From assembly GCF_965638725.1 (NCBI RefSeq), contig NC_134953.1, positions 10,315,001 to 10,379,000 of the forward strand: a stretch of 64,000 bases of DNA. Reading direction: 5' to 3'. Made by a program: the position numbers and the translations under genes. Under the pieces are notes generated by a model. The model worked only from the letters and a program-made list of their open reading frames with translations, did no database searches and had not been told where the DNA came from. Positions 25,501-40,500 of this stretch are shown here, in pieces. Source of the DNA: Aptenodytes patagonicus (taxonomy: Eukaryota; Chordata; Aves; Sphenisciformes; Spheniscidae). The stretch's first letter is position 1; each line of letters starts with the position of its first letter.

Positions 25501-28500
25501 AAGTTAAACATCTGCATATTTATCAGAATTAGCGCTATATTTTTAGCAATAAACCAAGTAGATTAGAATAATGATTTTTCAGTTATAATCTTGTCAGTAC
25601 ACATATTTCTAGATGTTCGCTTTCTTTCGTTCTCAGGCTGGTGAGGTAGAAGCTCAGCTCTTGTTTTTCAGTTTCCCAGTTGCCAGTAAAATCACATCTT
25701 ACATAGTGTTCTTTTCCACCAGTGTCTCTAAGTCAGAGTGTCCCTACCTCCCTGGATCTCAGGAGAGAAACAGGACATGGTAGAAAGTTTGGTCTCTTCC
25801 AAATGCTAATTCACTTGCGCAGGGTTCAGGGAGTCCTGAAAGCACTGAAGAAATAGCTCTTGATCTTGTACACTGGCAATCAGAGAAGGTTTAGAGCAAT
25901 TTTATCAGCCAGCCAACATCAGAACCGGAGCATGGTTTCCTTGTGGTGAGAGCAGAAAAGCTATAACTTGCCCTTACTCTGAAACTCAGCTGAGGTGCTA
26001 CTATGTATAAGAGAGACAGACCAGCTTAGGCCTCTTGGACAGGGGCTCTGAGCAACCTGATCTAGTTGAAGATGTCCCTGCTCATTGCAGGGGGGTTGGA
26101 CTAGATGACCTTTAGAGGTCCCTTCCAACCCAAATCATCCTACAATTCTGTGATTCTATGAATATACATACAAAGATCTTCTGGGGCACCAGGGACAAAT
26201 CCAGCCATGGATTCATAAAGCTCTTCATCGGAGCCAGGATTCAAGGAACATTTCATTAACAGATCAGTGGACAGATGAGCCATGGACTCATAAACAGACT
26301 CATCCTCCTCGCCTTGCATCAGCTCTTCCTTAATGTGACTCTTCAGCATATCTGCAGTTTCCTGGAGAGGAATGAGGGCAAGAAAAAAAAACGTTCAAGT
26401 CTCATTTAAATAAGAATCTGGAGAATCAAAGCAAGCAAAAGATATCTCACTCTCCCATCACTGATGGGAAAAACCTTCTAAAAGCAGCCCATTCCCAAAG
26501 ACTAAGGCTTCTCAAAGGAATTAAATCCCCACTACAGCTGTCTGGGCCCAGCCTTCAAGATCTATGTTGTAATAATAGGTAATGAAGGTGAAACAAGTTG
26601 GTGCTGACACATTCTGAATAGCCATTACAGCCTCTCATCCCCTCAATTTCATTTCCTACCCGACGTCTGCAAACTCCTAGAACATAAGCAAAGCTCATTC
26701 TAAAAATACAAATGCTTGTCAAAGGCTATTTTGGGGTAAGCATAGCTGACCGTAAGGGGGAAAGCTTGCCACATGCGGAGCACTTAGAAGAAAGCGAAGT
26801 TTTAGCTTTGATGTAGATTCAGTTTCAGTTTCTTGGCATTAACAGCAGCACGTAACACCCAGAGTGGGAGTACACAGACCCTTTTCTGTGAGATTAACAG
26901 GAAACCTCACAGCAGGCAGCTGTTCATGTAATACAGGGAACTTTCGATTCACAGGACAGCAGAACCCTTTCTCACATATTTGCAACATGGGGTGGGGGTG
27001 GGTGGGAGGGGAGGGCAGTGCAGATCTTCACCAAACCACGCAAGGGAGCAAAATGTAAAGCCTCATCCCAGCCTCCTCCCCAAGTTCTAACTATGTCACA
27101 AGCACAGCCATCTTAGCCAGTTGCAGTACTACAAGATAGTCTTCCATCCACAACCGACACCTCATGGGCCTTCAATCTACAGGGCATGTGTGTCAAAACT
27201 GTCTACACATGCTTCCCTCCACAGTCAAAATGGGTCAGGCAGGCAGCTCATGAGATGCTTTAGGGAGGTGCAGAGGAACTTTTGCCAGAGAGAAAATTAG
27301 GTGAGTAAAGGGGTTTACTGGGATTTTCAGATAGCCATACTAGTAGTGCTTCTAGTCACTACCTTGCAGTGGACACAGTGGTGCAGATCATTTGCGTGCT
27401 CTGGTACTAAGCTGCACAAATAGGTTGATGGTCAGTAAGCAGGACCTACTCTTAACACAGCTCTGTCACTGTGCTGGTGGAGAGGAAGACATGGGAGGAG
27501 CACGGTACTGCAATAAGAGGTTGGAAGAACTTCCTAAGCATCTCTCACTTACCCCAATACAAAGATTTTAATCACACAATTTACAGTTTCTGCAGCCCTC
27601 CTGATCTCAGAACAGGGAATGACCTTTATTTAGCCCTAATGTATAACCCTAAATTCATGCTTATGTCAAGAAGCAAGCCTCAAGTCTAAGAACCACCCAT
27701 GCCTCCTAAATAGGGCTTAAACACTACTGTAATTAGCTGGCAAAACCACACTAAGGCTGGCAGATCTATCACCCACCATTCAGACAACTGTTAGGGACAA
27801 TTACGCACAATTTTTCAACTGAAAGCAAAGGCAAATAAAATCTGCTCAAGAATTCACATGATCTGAGTCAAGGAGCTGCTTGTTATTTTGAAACATACAG
27901 GCTGGAAACAACTCAAATGGAAAAGAAAGGATAAACCCCATGGACACCAAAGGACCCCACAGAAACAATTGCCTGATGCAGCTGGAGTCAGGTCCATGTC
28001 ATAATCTGGAAAAGTCAGAGTGCTGTTTTCTGGGGATGGGGTTAGCTCAAAGAGAACTGAATTGTGAATTGGGCTCCCACAGAGAACATGTAGGGAACAG
28101 ACAGCTACCCTAACGCAGGAAGAAATGGATTTCAAGTGGAGCAGGCAGACTACACAGATCAGCTGTAAATGAGCTAATAAGCAATCCAGACTGTACTATG
28201 ACTAATCAGAGAGCACCTCAGATTGTACCTTCCCAAACATATTCTGTTCCCACATTACTCCCAAAAGTAAGTGGAATGAAGGGGCTGTAGTTTTCCCAAG
28301 ATCAGAGGTTAGAAGAGTACACCAAGCACCAACCACATCCCTGCAGAAACTTCATTAGATGGATGGATAAGGAAACCCAGCATGGCAGTCTCTGCTTCCA
28401 TCTTATTTGCTCTGTGCAAAAGCCCCAAGAACTTCCCCAGCTCCAGAGATGCACCCAACCCTCCAGCCTGGAAGCTTCCAGTGTGGCTGGATGTCTGTCT

Positions 28501-31500
28501 TCTACACCCTACCACACCACATTGCACCCTTTATTACCCCCATCATTCCTGCTCCCACAACACTAAGTGCCAAGCCTGGTGCCACTGCCCACACCTGCTG
28601 TGGGACAATGCAGAAGGACTGCTGCTTCCTCTTACCACATATTCATCAATGAATTGGCGGAGGTCCTTAAAGCCATGCTTTTCTGCTATGGTGTTTGGAT
28701 AGTGGCCATATTTGTTGGCTACACTGTAGGCCTGCAGGGCTCCAGGGCATGTAAGCAGCAAGGCGGTGAGGTTCTTCAGCCCGTATCTTGCAGAAAAGTG
28801 AAGCAGTGTCGGCAACTCCTCATCCCTCTGATCTGTGAGAACAGGAGCCTGTTAGAATCTAAGTTTCTCTCTAGCAGCAACAGAGCCAGTAGGTGAGAAA
28901 CAAAATTCCTAGCGAACACACAGACCAAAGCAGGTGTGAAAGCCCTGAAAAGTATATATACAGTTTCAAAATGGAGGTAACTCTGCACAAATTAACTGAG
29001 GTATCTAGCACATCTCCAGGCTTAAGTCCTATGACCTTTAGTGGGGAATCTGGCACTGTAATAGCTTAATGTATGTAGGATCACAGGTTTGCAAGGACCT
29101 CTTAGATCATCATTCCAGTAGGATCCAGCTGCTGTAAGGCAACCATGTCGTGGTGCCACACCAATCCAACTGCTGAGTGCCCACTGTGCACCTTAAAGAA
29201 GAGTCATGGGTTTGGGGGGAAAGGACTGGGCTGGGGAGAAATGCCACGTGGGACTGGGAGAAGAACAAGGGAGAAAATATGGGAGACATTTTGGGGAGCA
29301 TCATCTTTTCACTTCAGTTGTGTTCGAAGCTGTCTACATAGCTGCATCTGTCACAGTGCAAGTGAGACTGATGCATGTAATAAAAAAAGGGTCACCCGAC
29401 CCAAATGGCAATCCCCCTTCTATAGGCATCATCAGAAATTTAGCTTCCTGGCTCAGATCCAAGATTTTTTGAGACGGCCTGCGCAGGTAACACGCACTGC
29501 AGTGTTAAGGCGCTCCAAGGTAAAACAACTGATACAGATGAAGTTTAAAAAGAAAACAACTTTTTTTTCCAACTTACTTGTTGTCATATCTTCTTCTTCC
29601 AGCTGGTTGATTCCAAACAGGTGTAAGCCACTGGCAGGAATGTTCTTCTTGAGTGACTCAGTCAACAGTTTGTCCAGTGCTTCTATGCTGTATGGCACGA
29701 TTTTAAAGGCCTAGAGGTAAGTGGAAAGCAATTTTGTTTGGGGGAGTCCGGAGATTCAGTTAAGGTGAGATTTATAATGTGTTTCTTTATTTAGCACATA
29801 TCAGAAAACAGTAGGCATAAACACTGAAGGTAGCAATGTTCAGGTCAAGCAAAGAACACGAATAGCTTCCTGGTTCAGAAACAGAGCATCATTAATCTGA
29901 GCAGATGAGAACCGTACACTCCATAACAAGACAGAGTACAATGAGAAAGCCACTCATGCATCTGGAAGCACAGAAAACCGTTACCTCCTACTTCCTTGAC
30001 AGGTATAATCTTACTTCTGAAACTGTTCCAATGAAGTGTCACTCCTGCTCTAAGTATGAACTAGCCCATTTTGAATTGCTCTGGCATACACTGGGTTTGG
30101 CTTTTGGACTGGTTCTTACCCAAAGACTGGGAAGCATGCCTATTCCCCAAGTAGAGGCACAGCCCAGCACCAACTGCTCCACAACTTGAACTAGAAAGAA
30201 AGGGAAAGACAGGCTCCCCTGCCCCAGGTGACTAGTACCACTACTCTGTAGGCTTCCGCTACATGGCTGATCAGGGACATGCAGGCAGGCAGCAAAGACA
30301 ACACATCTGGAGAAATTGCTTGTGCAAGCTTTACCCCTCTAATAGGGTTCAGGTACCCCAACTGTGCAAAATATGAGAACTAAGGAGTGGCTTTATGTTA
30401 CTCTACTTCATTCAGCTAGTATGAATCTTTTGCTACCTTTTCACACATCTTTTCCAAGAACGCTTAGGTACAAATTTCGAAACAATTTATTTCTTTATGG
30501 TACTTAGTTATACCAAGTTCTGTCATCCCAACCTTTTCAAGTCATCAAGGTCTAAATGTGAGTGTTGACTGACTGCATTTTTGTTAGTTGGATAGCCCGC
30601 ATCACCTTAGACAGCTATTTGCTCCAGAGACAGAAAAAGCACCCAATGCTTTCTCTTAAAAGGGGATGTTAAGGTTATGTGAAAATTCCTAAATAACCTT
30701 GCATTTCTTCATTTCAGAAGAGCTACTTCATGGCAAGCACTTTTGTTTATGTCCACTTGTCTAGCCTGTGGACCAGCTCTGAAAGAGCTGGTTTCCAAAG
30801 CAGCTCTTTGCTAGAGTCATTACCTGGCACATGAACTGTACTGGGTTGGCTGCATTAGCCAACAGACTGCTGATTTCCTCCATGTCGGTATGATAGGTGA
30901 CGCTTGTTTCTCCCACCATCAAGCCTCCTGAATATATCTGCAGAGGCACTGTCCCAGAGGTTAAATCTTTGAAAAGAAAGAGAAGAAATCACTGTTAAGA
31001 ACAAACAATGGGAATGAGTCTGCATCAAATATCCTGAGGATAGGAGGAGTTTGGAGATACTGCCAGCTGGATACCAAAACAGTTTCTGTTGTATTGAATT
31101 CATGAAGAGTCATTGAAAAAAAAGCAGATGATGCTGGTCTGAACACTAGGTAGGAAAGTACTTTGGAACTACCTTCTTCGTAGCTATGTCTATGCACATC
31201 ACCTGTGACCTGCTAGGTCCTCTGCTAACAGTAGTCTGGGCCACTAATGTCAACAGTACACCACCTCAAACTAGAAAGCCTCACATGTCTCCACCCCTGG
31301 CTTTCTTTGGAACAGTCTCTAAGCTGTGCCATAAAATATGAGAGCTGGGGAAGAAGGGGAGAGAAACCAGAAAAGTCACTAGGGATTTTGCAATTCCTGT
31401 CAGCCTCACTAGTCCCTGAATGAAATCAACTTAAAAGAATTCCAGCTTTGCAACTTTACCCATGCACAGGATTTATCTCCTACCTGCACCTTGGGAGCTT

Positions 31501-34500
31501 CTTGATATTTTGTCCAGTGTGGATTCATAGGTCTGAACTTTCTTTTTGAAACACAAATATTTTGAATCCCACTGAAATTAATCTTTCCCTGTATATATGC
31601 TTGGCTGTTAACAACTCAGGAAATGATGAAACAGTTACAGTCACGCACAAAAGGAATTAAAAATATATTTCTCTTACTGTTAGAAACTGCAGAGCTTACA
31701 TAGTCGTACACTCCATCAATGTGAAGGTCATGTTTATAATTCAAAGTGCAAGTTAGTTTCCAGGTCCATGTTTAAATTATAAGTCTTGATTTAAGACAGA
31801 TTAAGTTGAACATTTTTATGTGGGTGAGGACACCTTCTTTAAATCAATCCACCTCACTGACTTTACGGGAGTGGCTATAATGACTATTAGTCTCTATTCT
31901 CAGAGCTGGTACAATGACTCTTCAAGAGGACAGACCAAAGTAGATTAAATAAAATCATGCTGGGAAACTACTATCACTCTGTAAGGCTCTGAAATCTTGC
32001 CCCTAAAGTTTAGTGAACCTAAAGTTTAGACAACCTACAGTTTTGTAAATGTAAATACCTAGAGCGACACAACGTGTCTAAATTAAAAGGCAAGCCAGGA
32101 TAAATAGTTTCAGCTCTGATCACAGACAGATCATAGTCATGCAATTATTTTCTGGCACTTACCTTCTCTTGGTGCCCTGCCAACGCTAGTGTGGTGGTGG
32201 TTATAACACACAGTTAAATTCAAAGTGCTTTACAGCTGCAATCTGCTCTCAGAACTCCTAGTAAGGTGTTTCCACACTGCAACCCTGCCACTGCTGAGGG
32301 GAAAACACAGCCCCCAAGCAGCAGCCTATCTCAGTTCCTCATCACAAAAGTATCGCAGATGTGAATGCAAGTTCAAGATTTCCTGGCCTCAAGTCTTCCT
32401 GTGTTGCAACCTTTACCCTTATCCCTTTGGCACTTTTCAGGACAGGCAGGATGAGATAGAAAGGAAGCAATAGGGAGAGGAGGGGGGGAAAAAAAATCAC
32501 AGTCCAGCTTACTTGGAGCCTCCACAGATACTGTGTACTCATTCTCCATCTCAGCCAGCACACGCACAGATGATGCATTCTCTGGAGAGAATTCAACTTC
32601 AGTTTTCACTTCGACATCTAGTTTACATTTCATGATAATATAAACTGTTGTCTGCACCTAAGAGAAAAGTCATTACAACATGCAGGTTCACAACATAAGA
32701 ACACTTACTTTGTTAAGTCCCTTTTCTAGGGATTTTGTTGTCATTGCAACTAACACATAAATTATCATCTGTCATTTTTACGGTCCTGAATGGTTTTCAG
32801 GAGCATTTTCCAGTCATGGAGTAACTGGGCAGGTGGCTTCTGTTACAGCTTGCACCAGCATAGATACATGCATTAAGCTGATAAAACTCCAGATTTATCA
32901 GCTAGATTTATAAACTGATTAAAGCTAGATTTATAAAATTATTTCGTTTCAACTCTATCAGTCTCCTCCCTCAAGCAGCACAGCCCTGTTCTAAACAGAA
33001 AGAAAGGAAGAAACTTAGACTTTTTCCATCTGAGGGGATGCTATACTAAGAAATGCTGTTTTTCAGACAGGAAGCCATGATCCAAGCTCTTCGGAGTCAC
33101 TTGCAGAACGTGCACCAGAATTGTCATATTAGACTGCACCCAGGCTGTGGCGTTAATTGGTTCATTACAATCACCTTACCCCACTTGCCACCACCCCTCA
33201 ATCTCACCAGAATGGAAGATGGGAAGTCAAGAGTGTGAACCTGCCTCACAGCACACAAGACAAGCAGCTATGTTAATGAGACTATCTGTCAATAAGTGAC
33301 ATTGCAGCCTAGACAGCACTGGGCACTGCATACTACCAAGCTATTTCCAGGCCTGGGGAACTAAGCTCATGAAACAAGAGACGCTGAGGGCAGGGGGCTG
33401 AGAGGGAAGGTGACAGAAAAGGAATTAGGGACTAATTCCCAGGCCTGTAAAGCTGTCCATTACAGAGCAGCATAACAGGTTGCACCAGCCCACACTAAGA
33501 ACGTAGCCCAAGGAGTGGACATACAGTACCCCACACCGTATGCGGTCAGGCTGCACCACTGGATGGTCCCCAGTGCTCCTGGATGATCCATGTTCTCCAC
33601 TCATGGCAAGCCTGTGGGAGTAAACTGGGTTCTTCTCGTCTTCTGTTTCTGTATCAGTCACAGAGTCACAGCCTGAGTCTAAAATAAAGCATACAGAGTC
33701 CTGTTACATCACTCCCCTTTGCTGAAAATGCGTGTCATACACATCCATCCTGGGAAACAGCCAGGGAGGTGGTGGGGTGGAACTTGCTATTCTTCTCAAA
33801 GTAATGCTCAGAAAAGGAGATCTAGTTGAAGAAAAGGAAACTACAGAGCTTCCTCTTCTTTTCCCTGAAGAGGATTGCTGAGGAACATTCATAAAGACAC
33901 AAAAGTGCTAGAGTAGCACTGAACATGCTTACAAAACAAACAACAATGCCACTGCCGTGATGGACAGTCCCTTCTCATGTTAGATAGGCAAATTAGTATG
34001 TCAATGTCTAATATAAGAATGATTGGCAACTGGACTCATCTGACTCCAGCTGCGCTCTGAGTACATCGTAGGATGAGCAGCAGCCTTTAGTCTTCCTCTC
34101 CTAAAGTAAATTAAGAAAACCAACTTTTCTTTCATTTCAGTAGTATCTTTAGTTTTCTGGATCCTGCTTATGTTGCTCACCCCAACTCCCAAGTTCATTA
34201 TTGTGTCGACAAAATATAACATGAGGCAACAGTCTGAAGGGATCCTGTTCCTCGAGCGAGAACTATAAGCTCCTGTATCTATACAACAGTGAAATTGAAA
34301 TGTACCAGAGCCTTTGCCTTGAAGAATAACAGTACTCTACCCAAACAGACCCAAGAGTAGAAGAAAACACATGTAACCCTACAATCTGGGTGTACAAAAC
34401 AATGTTCTCATTCCTGTTTCCCAGTAACAGCATGGATATTGATGGAAGAGCAAACAAACTGAATCGATATCACTGGCTGCAAAAAAAAACTAGCAAGAAT

Positions 34501-37500
34501 TAAAATAGATTACAGGTCTCCTAACCCTGGCAGGAAATATTTTTCCCAACTACAGAAAGGAAACAACAGACGATTTTGTATCTACTTAGTAGAGAGCACT
34601 TTCTTATCTAGTTTCTACCTCTTGACTCACATGATTCACACCTTTTTTCCCCTGTCTCCCCAAACATGGGGTGAAAGTCACTGACTTCCCCTTGTCAGAA
34701 GACTAGCATGAATTCTTAAAACTTTATCTCCCACGGCCAAAATTTTCCAAACCCTGGAAAACTGTGGAGCAGTCAAGGATTTAAGACAATGTTCTGGAAG
34801 TTATCTGTTATTTACTACTTACTCTAAAACACATCTGTAAAGAGCAGTACAAATTATTTACTAGATAAAATCTCAGATTTGGACTGGCAGTTTTTATATT
34901 AGTAAGAAATGTTCTGTTTAAAATGCTCAGTCCTGATGAGAAAGACCTAAGTGACCAACTGCACTGTCTAACCTGTGGCATCCATACAGTGAAGCTGCCA
35001 ACAGTCCAGGTTCTACGCAGAATCCCCCAAACTCTGGGTACATCAAGTTTCCACAAATCAAGAGAGCTAAAGTTATTAAAGCAGGCTTCTATTAGGAGTT
35101 CACGTCCTGCTAGTTTCAAACAGTGAAGCTAGAAGTCAGTCAGGAATTTAAATCTAGACTTCTTCATTATCATTATTATTATTACCAAAGACTTAAACTT
35201 AGGATATTTGAAATTCTTTGTCATGCACATTTTTTAATATATATTTTCTATACATTTAAATGGGATTTTATGAATTATATGAATGCAACTTTGCTTTCAG
35301 GAGACAGGTTTTAAGCCACAAAATTTTAGCGACTCATTCAGCTGAAATTTTTATCACAAATAGTGGTGCGCATACACTTAACTTTAAGTATGTGAATCAC
35401 TCCACATGGCAAGTAAGCCTACTCACATGAGTACAAGTAGATTGCTGCTTTAATGTTTGCTGTAGAAAGAGTAGAGCCAAAAATCTGCAGCTCTGTAAAG
35501 TTCAAGTAAGGCATCACCACCAACATCAACATTTCTTAAACAAACCTAGAACAGTACATGCAATTTAGCAAATAGATTTTCATACTGCACCAACACAAAT
35601 CAGCAGATTTGACTAAGAAACTACTTTGACACAAGGTTACATACTGAAGGTGGTCTTGGATTTTCAGACAGTGGTACTAAGTATTGCAGAAAATGGACTG
35701 AGTTTTTTTAAATTCCTTAACTCAATATTTTAATTGATACTGTCCAAAGTCATCAGCTGCAAGAGCCAGACCCTAGTTTTGGGAACCCTTCTCTTAGGGA
35801 AAGGTGGACTGTTCCCACCTGGGAGTGCCAAGCTGCCCAGCTGGACAGGAGAAAATAAAGCACTGGTCCCACATCCTTCCCTCACATGATAGCTATCACA
35901 TCAGGTGTTTGGCATATGCAGAGCAAGACACCATGTCTTTTGGGGAAGAGGAGAAGAGGCAACTGTTACTAGAATAGTGCCTCTGTAATCTCTGTTGGTC
36001 ATTTCCAATATGACTAAATCAGAAAGACTAAGCTCACCGCAGATAAGAGAGCCAATGATGACCAAATTACAGCAAGGCATTAATGTTCCTGCAACATATA
36101 CACAAGCTGACACTTGCCAGCATCCTGATACTAAGGGCATCATCCCCACCCCAATATGGAACCATTAGTGTGGTAATTTGTACCTCACTTGGCCAACATA
36201 CGGTCCATTTCAGAGGAAAATGAAACCTAAAGCTGTGGATCTCAGCTACAACATCTACAGTAAGCAAGGGTAAGAGGGGAGCAAGGAAAGAACAAGCCCC
36301 CCAGTCTCTCTGCTTTACTGATGTTATTTGATACCAGAAACAAATTAGCAGATAAAGAGTAACTTGAGCTTTTAAGAAATTCTGGCATTGCCTGATCCTG
36401 TCTTGCACTTCTGCATTCTTGTGACAGAGTTGACTGCCCGGAGGTCATATGTAAGAACAGAGCTGTTAGGTAATCCGGGAAGAAGCAAGCAATGTTAATC
36501 AGTAATTGGATTAACAGCTGACGGAACAAGCACTCGGAGTTTCGGGTATGAATTATTCATCAGTTTTTTCATTCAGAAAATTCTGAAATTGCAAATCACT
36601 TTGTGAAATTGCAAATGACTTGTGAACATGCAAGCATTGGAAGAGGAAACCATCCCAATACATTCGATAAAACCCATGCTCTAAAGGGACGTTAGTTAGA
36701 TCAGACTTCCCACTCACTAAGATACTTGAGTAATGACAACCCACTTGCATATACAGATTCAGCAATTATATCATTGTAATGATACCCAGGCTAGAGAGGC
36801 CTTCACTGCAGAGATCAACAGACTCATTAGAAAGTTAAGTGAATACCTGAATTGAGCTTCTCCATGAGCAGCTGCTGTAGGTCAATAGCTCGTGGTTATA
36901 AACGGCTCTGCCTTGACTGGAGGGCCTTTCTGTTCCCCTTTAAACAAAGGCTACCTCAGGCCACACTTGACAGTCTGTGAAATACTTGTGAGAACAGCAG
37001 CAAGGGGAGGAGATGCGGTCCAAGAAACCCAACCACATTTCCCCTTGAAGAACGTGCCCCACTCCAGGAAGCATCAGTAGAGAGCAGCCCCACACCGGCC
37101 CCTTCTCGCCTGCCCTGCCGGGCTCCCTGCACAGCTGCCCTGCAGAAACTCACCCCTGGGAAAAGCCCAGGGAAAACGCAGGCATGGCCACGTGCTTCAC
37201 GAGCCATTTAGCAGCTTTAGAAATTAATATGAAGCAGCCAGTTATTTTGACCTGTTGCTGTTCAGCACACACAGCTCACACTGTCATCCATTTCCTCCTG
37301 GCTAAGCTGGTGGACTATCAGCATGGAGACGACAGCTGTGGTTTCTCAGAAGTCAGCCCTTACACCACAGGACACGTGAACACTCGGAAGGAGTCAGCAG
37401 CCTGTCCAGACCACTCTGTCATCCAGATATTAATGCAAATGGCACGACTGGGCAACAGCTTGTCCCTATAGGTTCTGCATGTGCAGCCTACCCCCTCGCT

Positions 37501-40500
37501 GGCATCTGTGAACACTTCCCACTCCATCCATCGACCAGCTCTCCAGCCGAGACAACTAGCTTTCACAAGGCCTCGGACTTGCACCTCAGTACACCCAGAG
37601 CAAGAGGGAAGGCCCTCAAAGAGAGCTCCTGCTGTCACCTGAAGCTTGCAACTGGCCAGCCTCCTTCTCCAAGTGCGAACAGGGACATTAAGTCCCCTAG
37701 AGCAACTCCAGCTGCATTTGCGAGAAGCAGGCAGAGTACTGATGAAGTAGTCAGAGAAAGTTATCTTTCATCATGGTAACCTCACAGCCCCTGCTTTACC
37801 GAGGAGATACACACTCAGCAGTGAAACATCTTGTGATAACCCCTCAAAACTGTGTTATACTGTAGCAACATTTCCCCTTCCAACAGAGTGGAGAGAAGCA
37901 TGCAGAAAAGCAGCAGGTGAGAAGAAAAAACACAGGAAAATGTAAGACTTTATAAAACTGTCCATACAGAACAAATAAAGTACCAGACACCTCCCCCTTC
38001 TCTCCAAACCCTTCACCCCAAGCAGCTCATCTACAAGCATAGCACCTAAAACCAGATTTTCAGTTCTACAAAGAAAGTGGCCACGTTTCATTTGTTCATT
38101 GGAAGTTACAATAAACTAGTTCTCAACCTCCATCAAGGAAACAAGCTGTGTTTTACTATGCCAAGTTTTGCTTGAGACAGTGTGCGCACACACACTTGTG
38201 CATCTCTTAGAGAAGCTGTATCCTTACGAAGTGTACAACTGAGTTATTAAGAGACCCGTTGACAGGACCCGTGTTTCAGCAAATTGTGAGAAGCCAGAAC
38301 GTAAGTTGTGTTTACCTTTGTAACCTACTGTGACAATATATATCCTTAATACTCAAAAACATACATTACTCCACAGTTCCTCTATAAAGCACATCTCATC
38401 CAAACTTCAAGGAACAGGTTTCCTTTGTTATATTTTAGAACTACAGACATGTAACTGAAAGGAGATAAATGCCTTTGCAGCGGAGTGCAAGAGGCTTTCA
38501 TGACCTTCAAGAAAATTTAAGCCAAGTGAAGGAATCTGTTCACTCTTCTTGGTTCAGTGTTCCCAAATGCTGTTTCCAAGTTATTTTTTAATTTCACCTT
38601 TGAAACAAAAAGGATTTGGAGAAAGCTGAGTCACCAAGAGTTGTTTACAATGCCAAGGGCAACTCCATGTCGCTCCTGTAAATACTGGAAGGTAGGGATG
38701 AGAAAGTGTCCAATAAATACCATACTTGGGTTGCAGGAACAGGAAACTCGGCACATAGTTCTGAGAACAGTGAGGTTAAGAAAGGAAAGTCTGAAAAGCC
38801 GCAAGAGTGGAGAGGACACAGAAGAGAAAGCAGGAAGAAAAAATATGAAAAAATACCAGACACTAGAAAAGCGTGATAAAATAAAAACAATCAAGCAGAT
38901 GGGGAATTGGCAGAGAACAGGAAGGTAACCCACAGGATCAAAGGCACCTTCTGTGGGAATATTCCGGTTTAGGGACAAATGTCACCAGTAACTTCCGGTT
39001 GGCTACTTGGGCTGGGCTCAGTTTTTAATTATTCCTGGTACTCATTATTAATGTCAGATGAAAAATGGGACCTAGGAGGCAAAGTCAGCTGCGAAGCGAC
39101 TGTGATCAGACTGATGCATATAACCATTGCACCTCACATGACATTCCCTGATGTGCAAAAGCACAGGTAGGAATCCCAGATGGGAAGTCCTTCCCGCATT
39201 AGCAACGGATGGAAATGGGGACTGGATTAACACGTCTCTGGAATTCTTGTCATGGATACACTGCCACACAGGTAACAGCTGGGAAACTGCCTACCACACA
39301 TCATCTGCCCCAGCAATGCTCCTTAGCCTCCTCTGCCTTTACTACAGATGACTACTGGATGGGCTCTTATAGTTCAGTTTGGAATCACTGGTCTGCAGCC
39401 CCCTCTTCCTCAGTAGCTCAAGAAGGTACACTCTTGGTCTGTAATGCTGCAGGTCGCATGAAGACACCATCCACAAAGATCTATGCATAGGGAAGTTTCA
39501 CAGAAGCTCAGCAATTTCCCCAGGATGACAAGATAACATTCTAATCCTATCACAGATTAAAGAGGAAATTGCAATTTGTGACCTCCTGCAAAACTCTTTC
39601 AAACTTACAGCTCTCATTCATTCACTAGCAGCCCTGAGCTGAGAGCAGGACCTTTAATGTAAAGAACTGGATGCACCTGAGATAACAGTGACACTTACAG
39701 CTGCAACGTGCAAGACCCCAGGGAAAGCATGCAGTCTGAATCCAGCACGGGTTTCCCTCCAACCCTAGTAACAGACAGACATTCCCCAATGAGAATGAGA
39801 TTGTGCCAAATTCTGCTCTTAGAAACCTCATCAGCTGACCTTGCACAGTCCTGGAGAAGAAATGTCTTCTTCCATTACCTAATAAAGCACATGAGTACCA
39901 ACACTGCCCCTACAGCACTGTTACTTGTCCAGAAAAGACTTTGTTTCAGCTCAAATGCACACCTCACTCCAGAGAGTTATCCTGGCTTAGTGAGTCTGCT
40001 GAGCTGCAAAAAAAAAAAAAAAAAAGATCTGTGCATTCATCTGGGGGCAGATGTTCACAACAGAACAAGCTATAGCAGCTTAAAATACAACTGCACCCAT
40101 CACAGCCCTCTTTCCCTTTCCTGCTTCCCCTTCTTGTCTTTATTTTCACCAGAGGCTATGGCCCATGCAGCAGAACCAGCGGAAAAGAGCACGTGTTTGG
40201 CTGCGTCAGCAAGACACAGGACCAGGATCTCTGCTTCAGCAGCTGACAACGGGGGTGTAAGCTAAGCTGCCAGTCCCTGAACTTCAGGATGAGGAGGAGC
40301 ATTTATAAATTTCATGCATACCTACTGCAAAGACAGTAGCTGCCAGCTTAGGGGCGAAATGCAGAGTGCCCCTTATAACACAGAGATAACATAGTTTATC
40401 TGACCATGTCTAGAGCGTGGTGCAAATGCAAAGCGTATTTAGCTTGTTGTTTGCTTGAACCTTAGTAAAAGAACACATACCACACTATGCCTGCCTCAAG

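Larger units (their letters stand above)
19888..26171 (-). other. PIK3AP1: PIK3AP1 intron 8 (6.3 kb)
   Basis: Contains the CR1 tail at 26045-26160, the perfect hairpin at 21514-21534 and the 27-bp tandem duplication at 20581-20634. The stretch 19980-20830 has mixed composition, possibly an old decayed repeat, but I see no diagnostic ends. Nothing else recognised. Confidence 0.7.

Noticed and set aside
29145-29714. 189-codon plus-strand open frame
   Set aside because: It overlaps PIK3AP1 exon 6 in antisense. The exon's codon use leaves the opposite strand open; no family or splice support.
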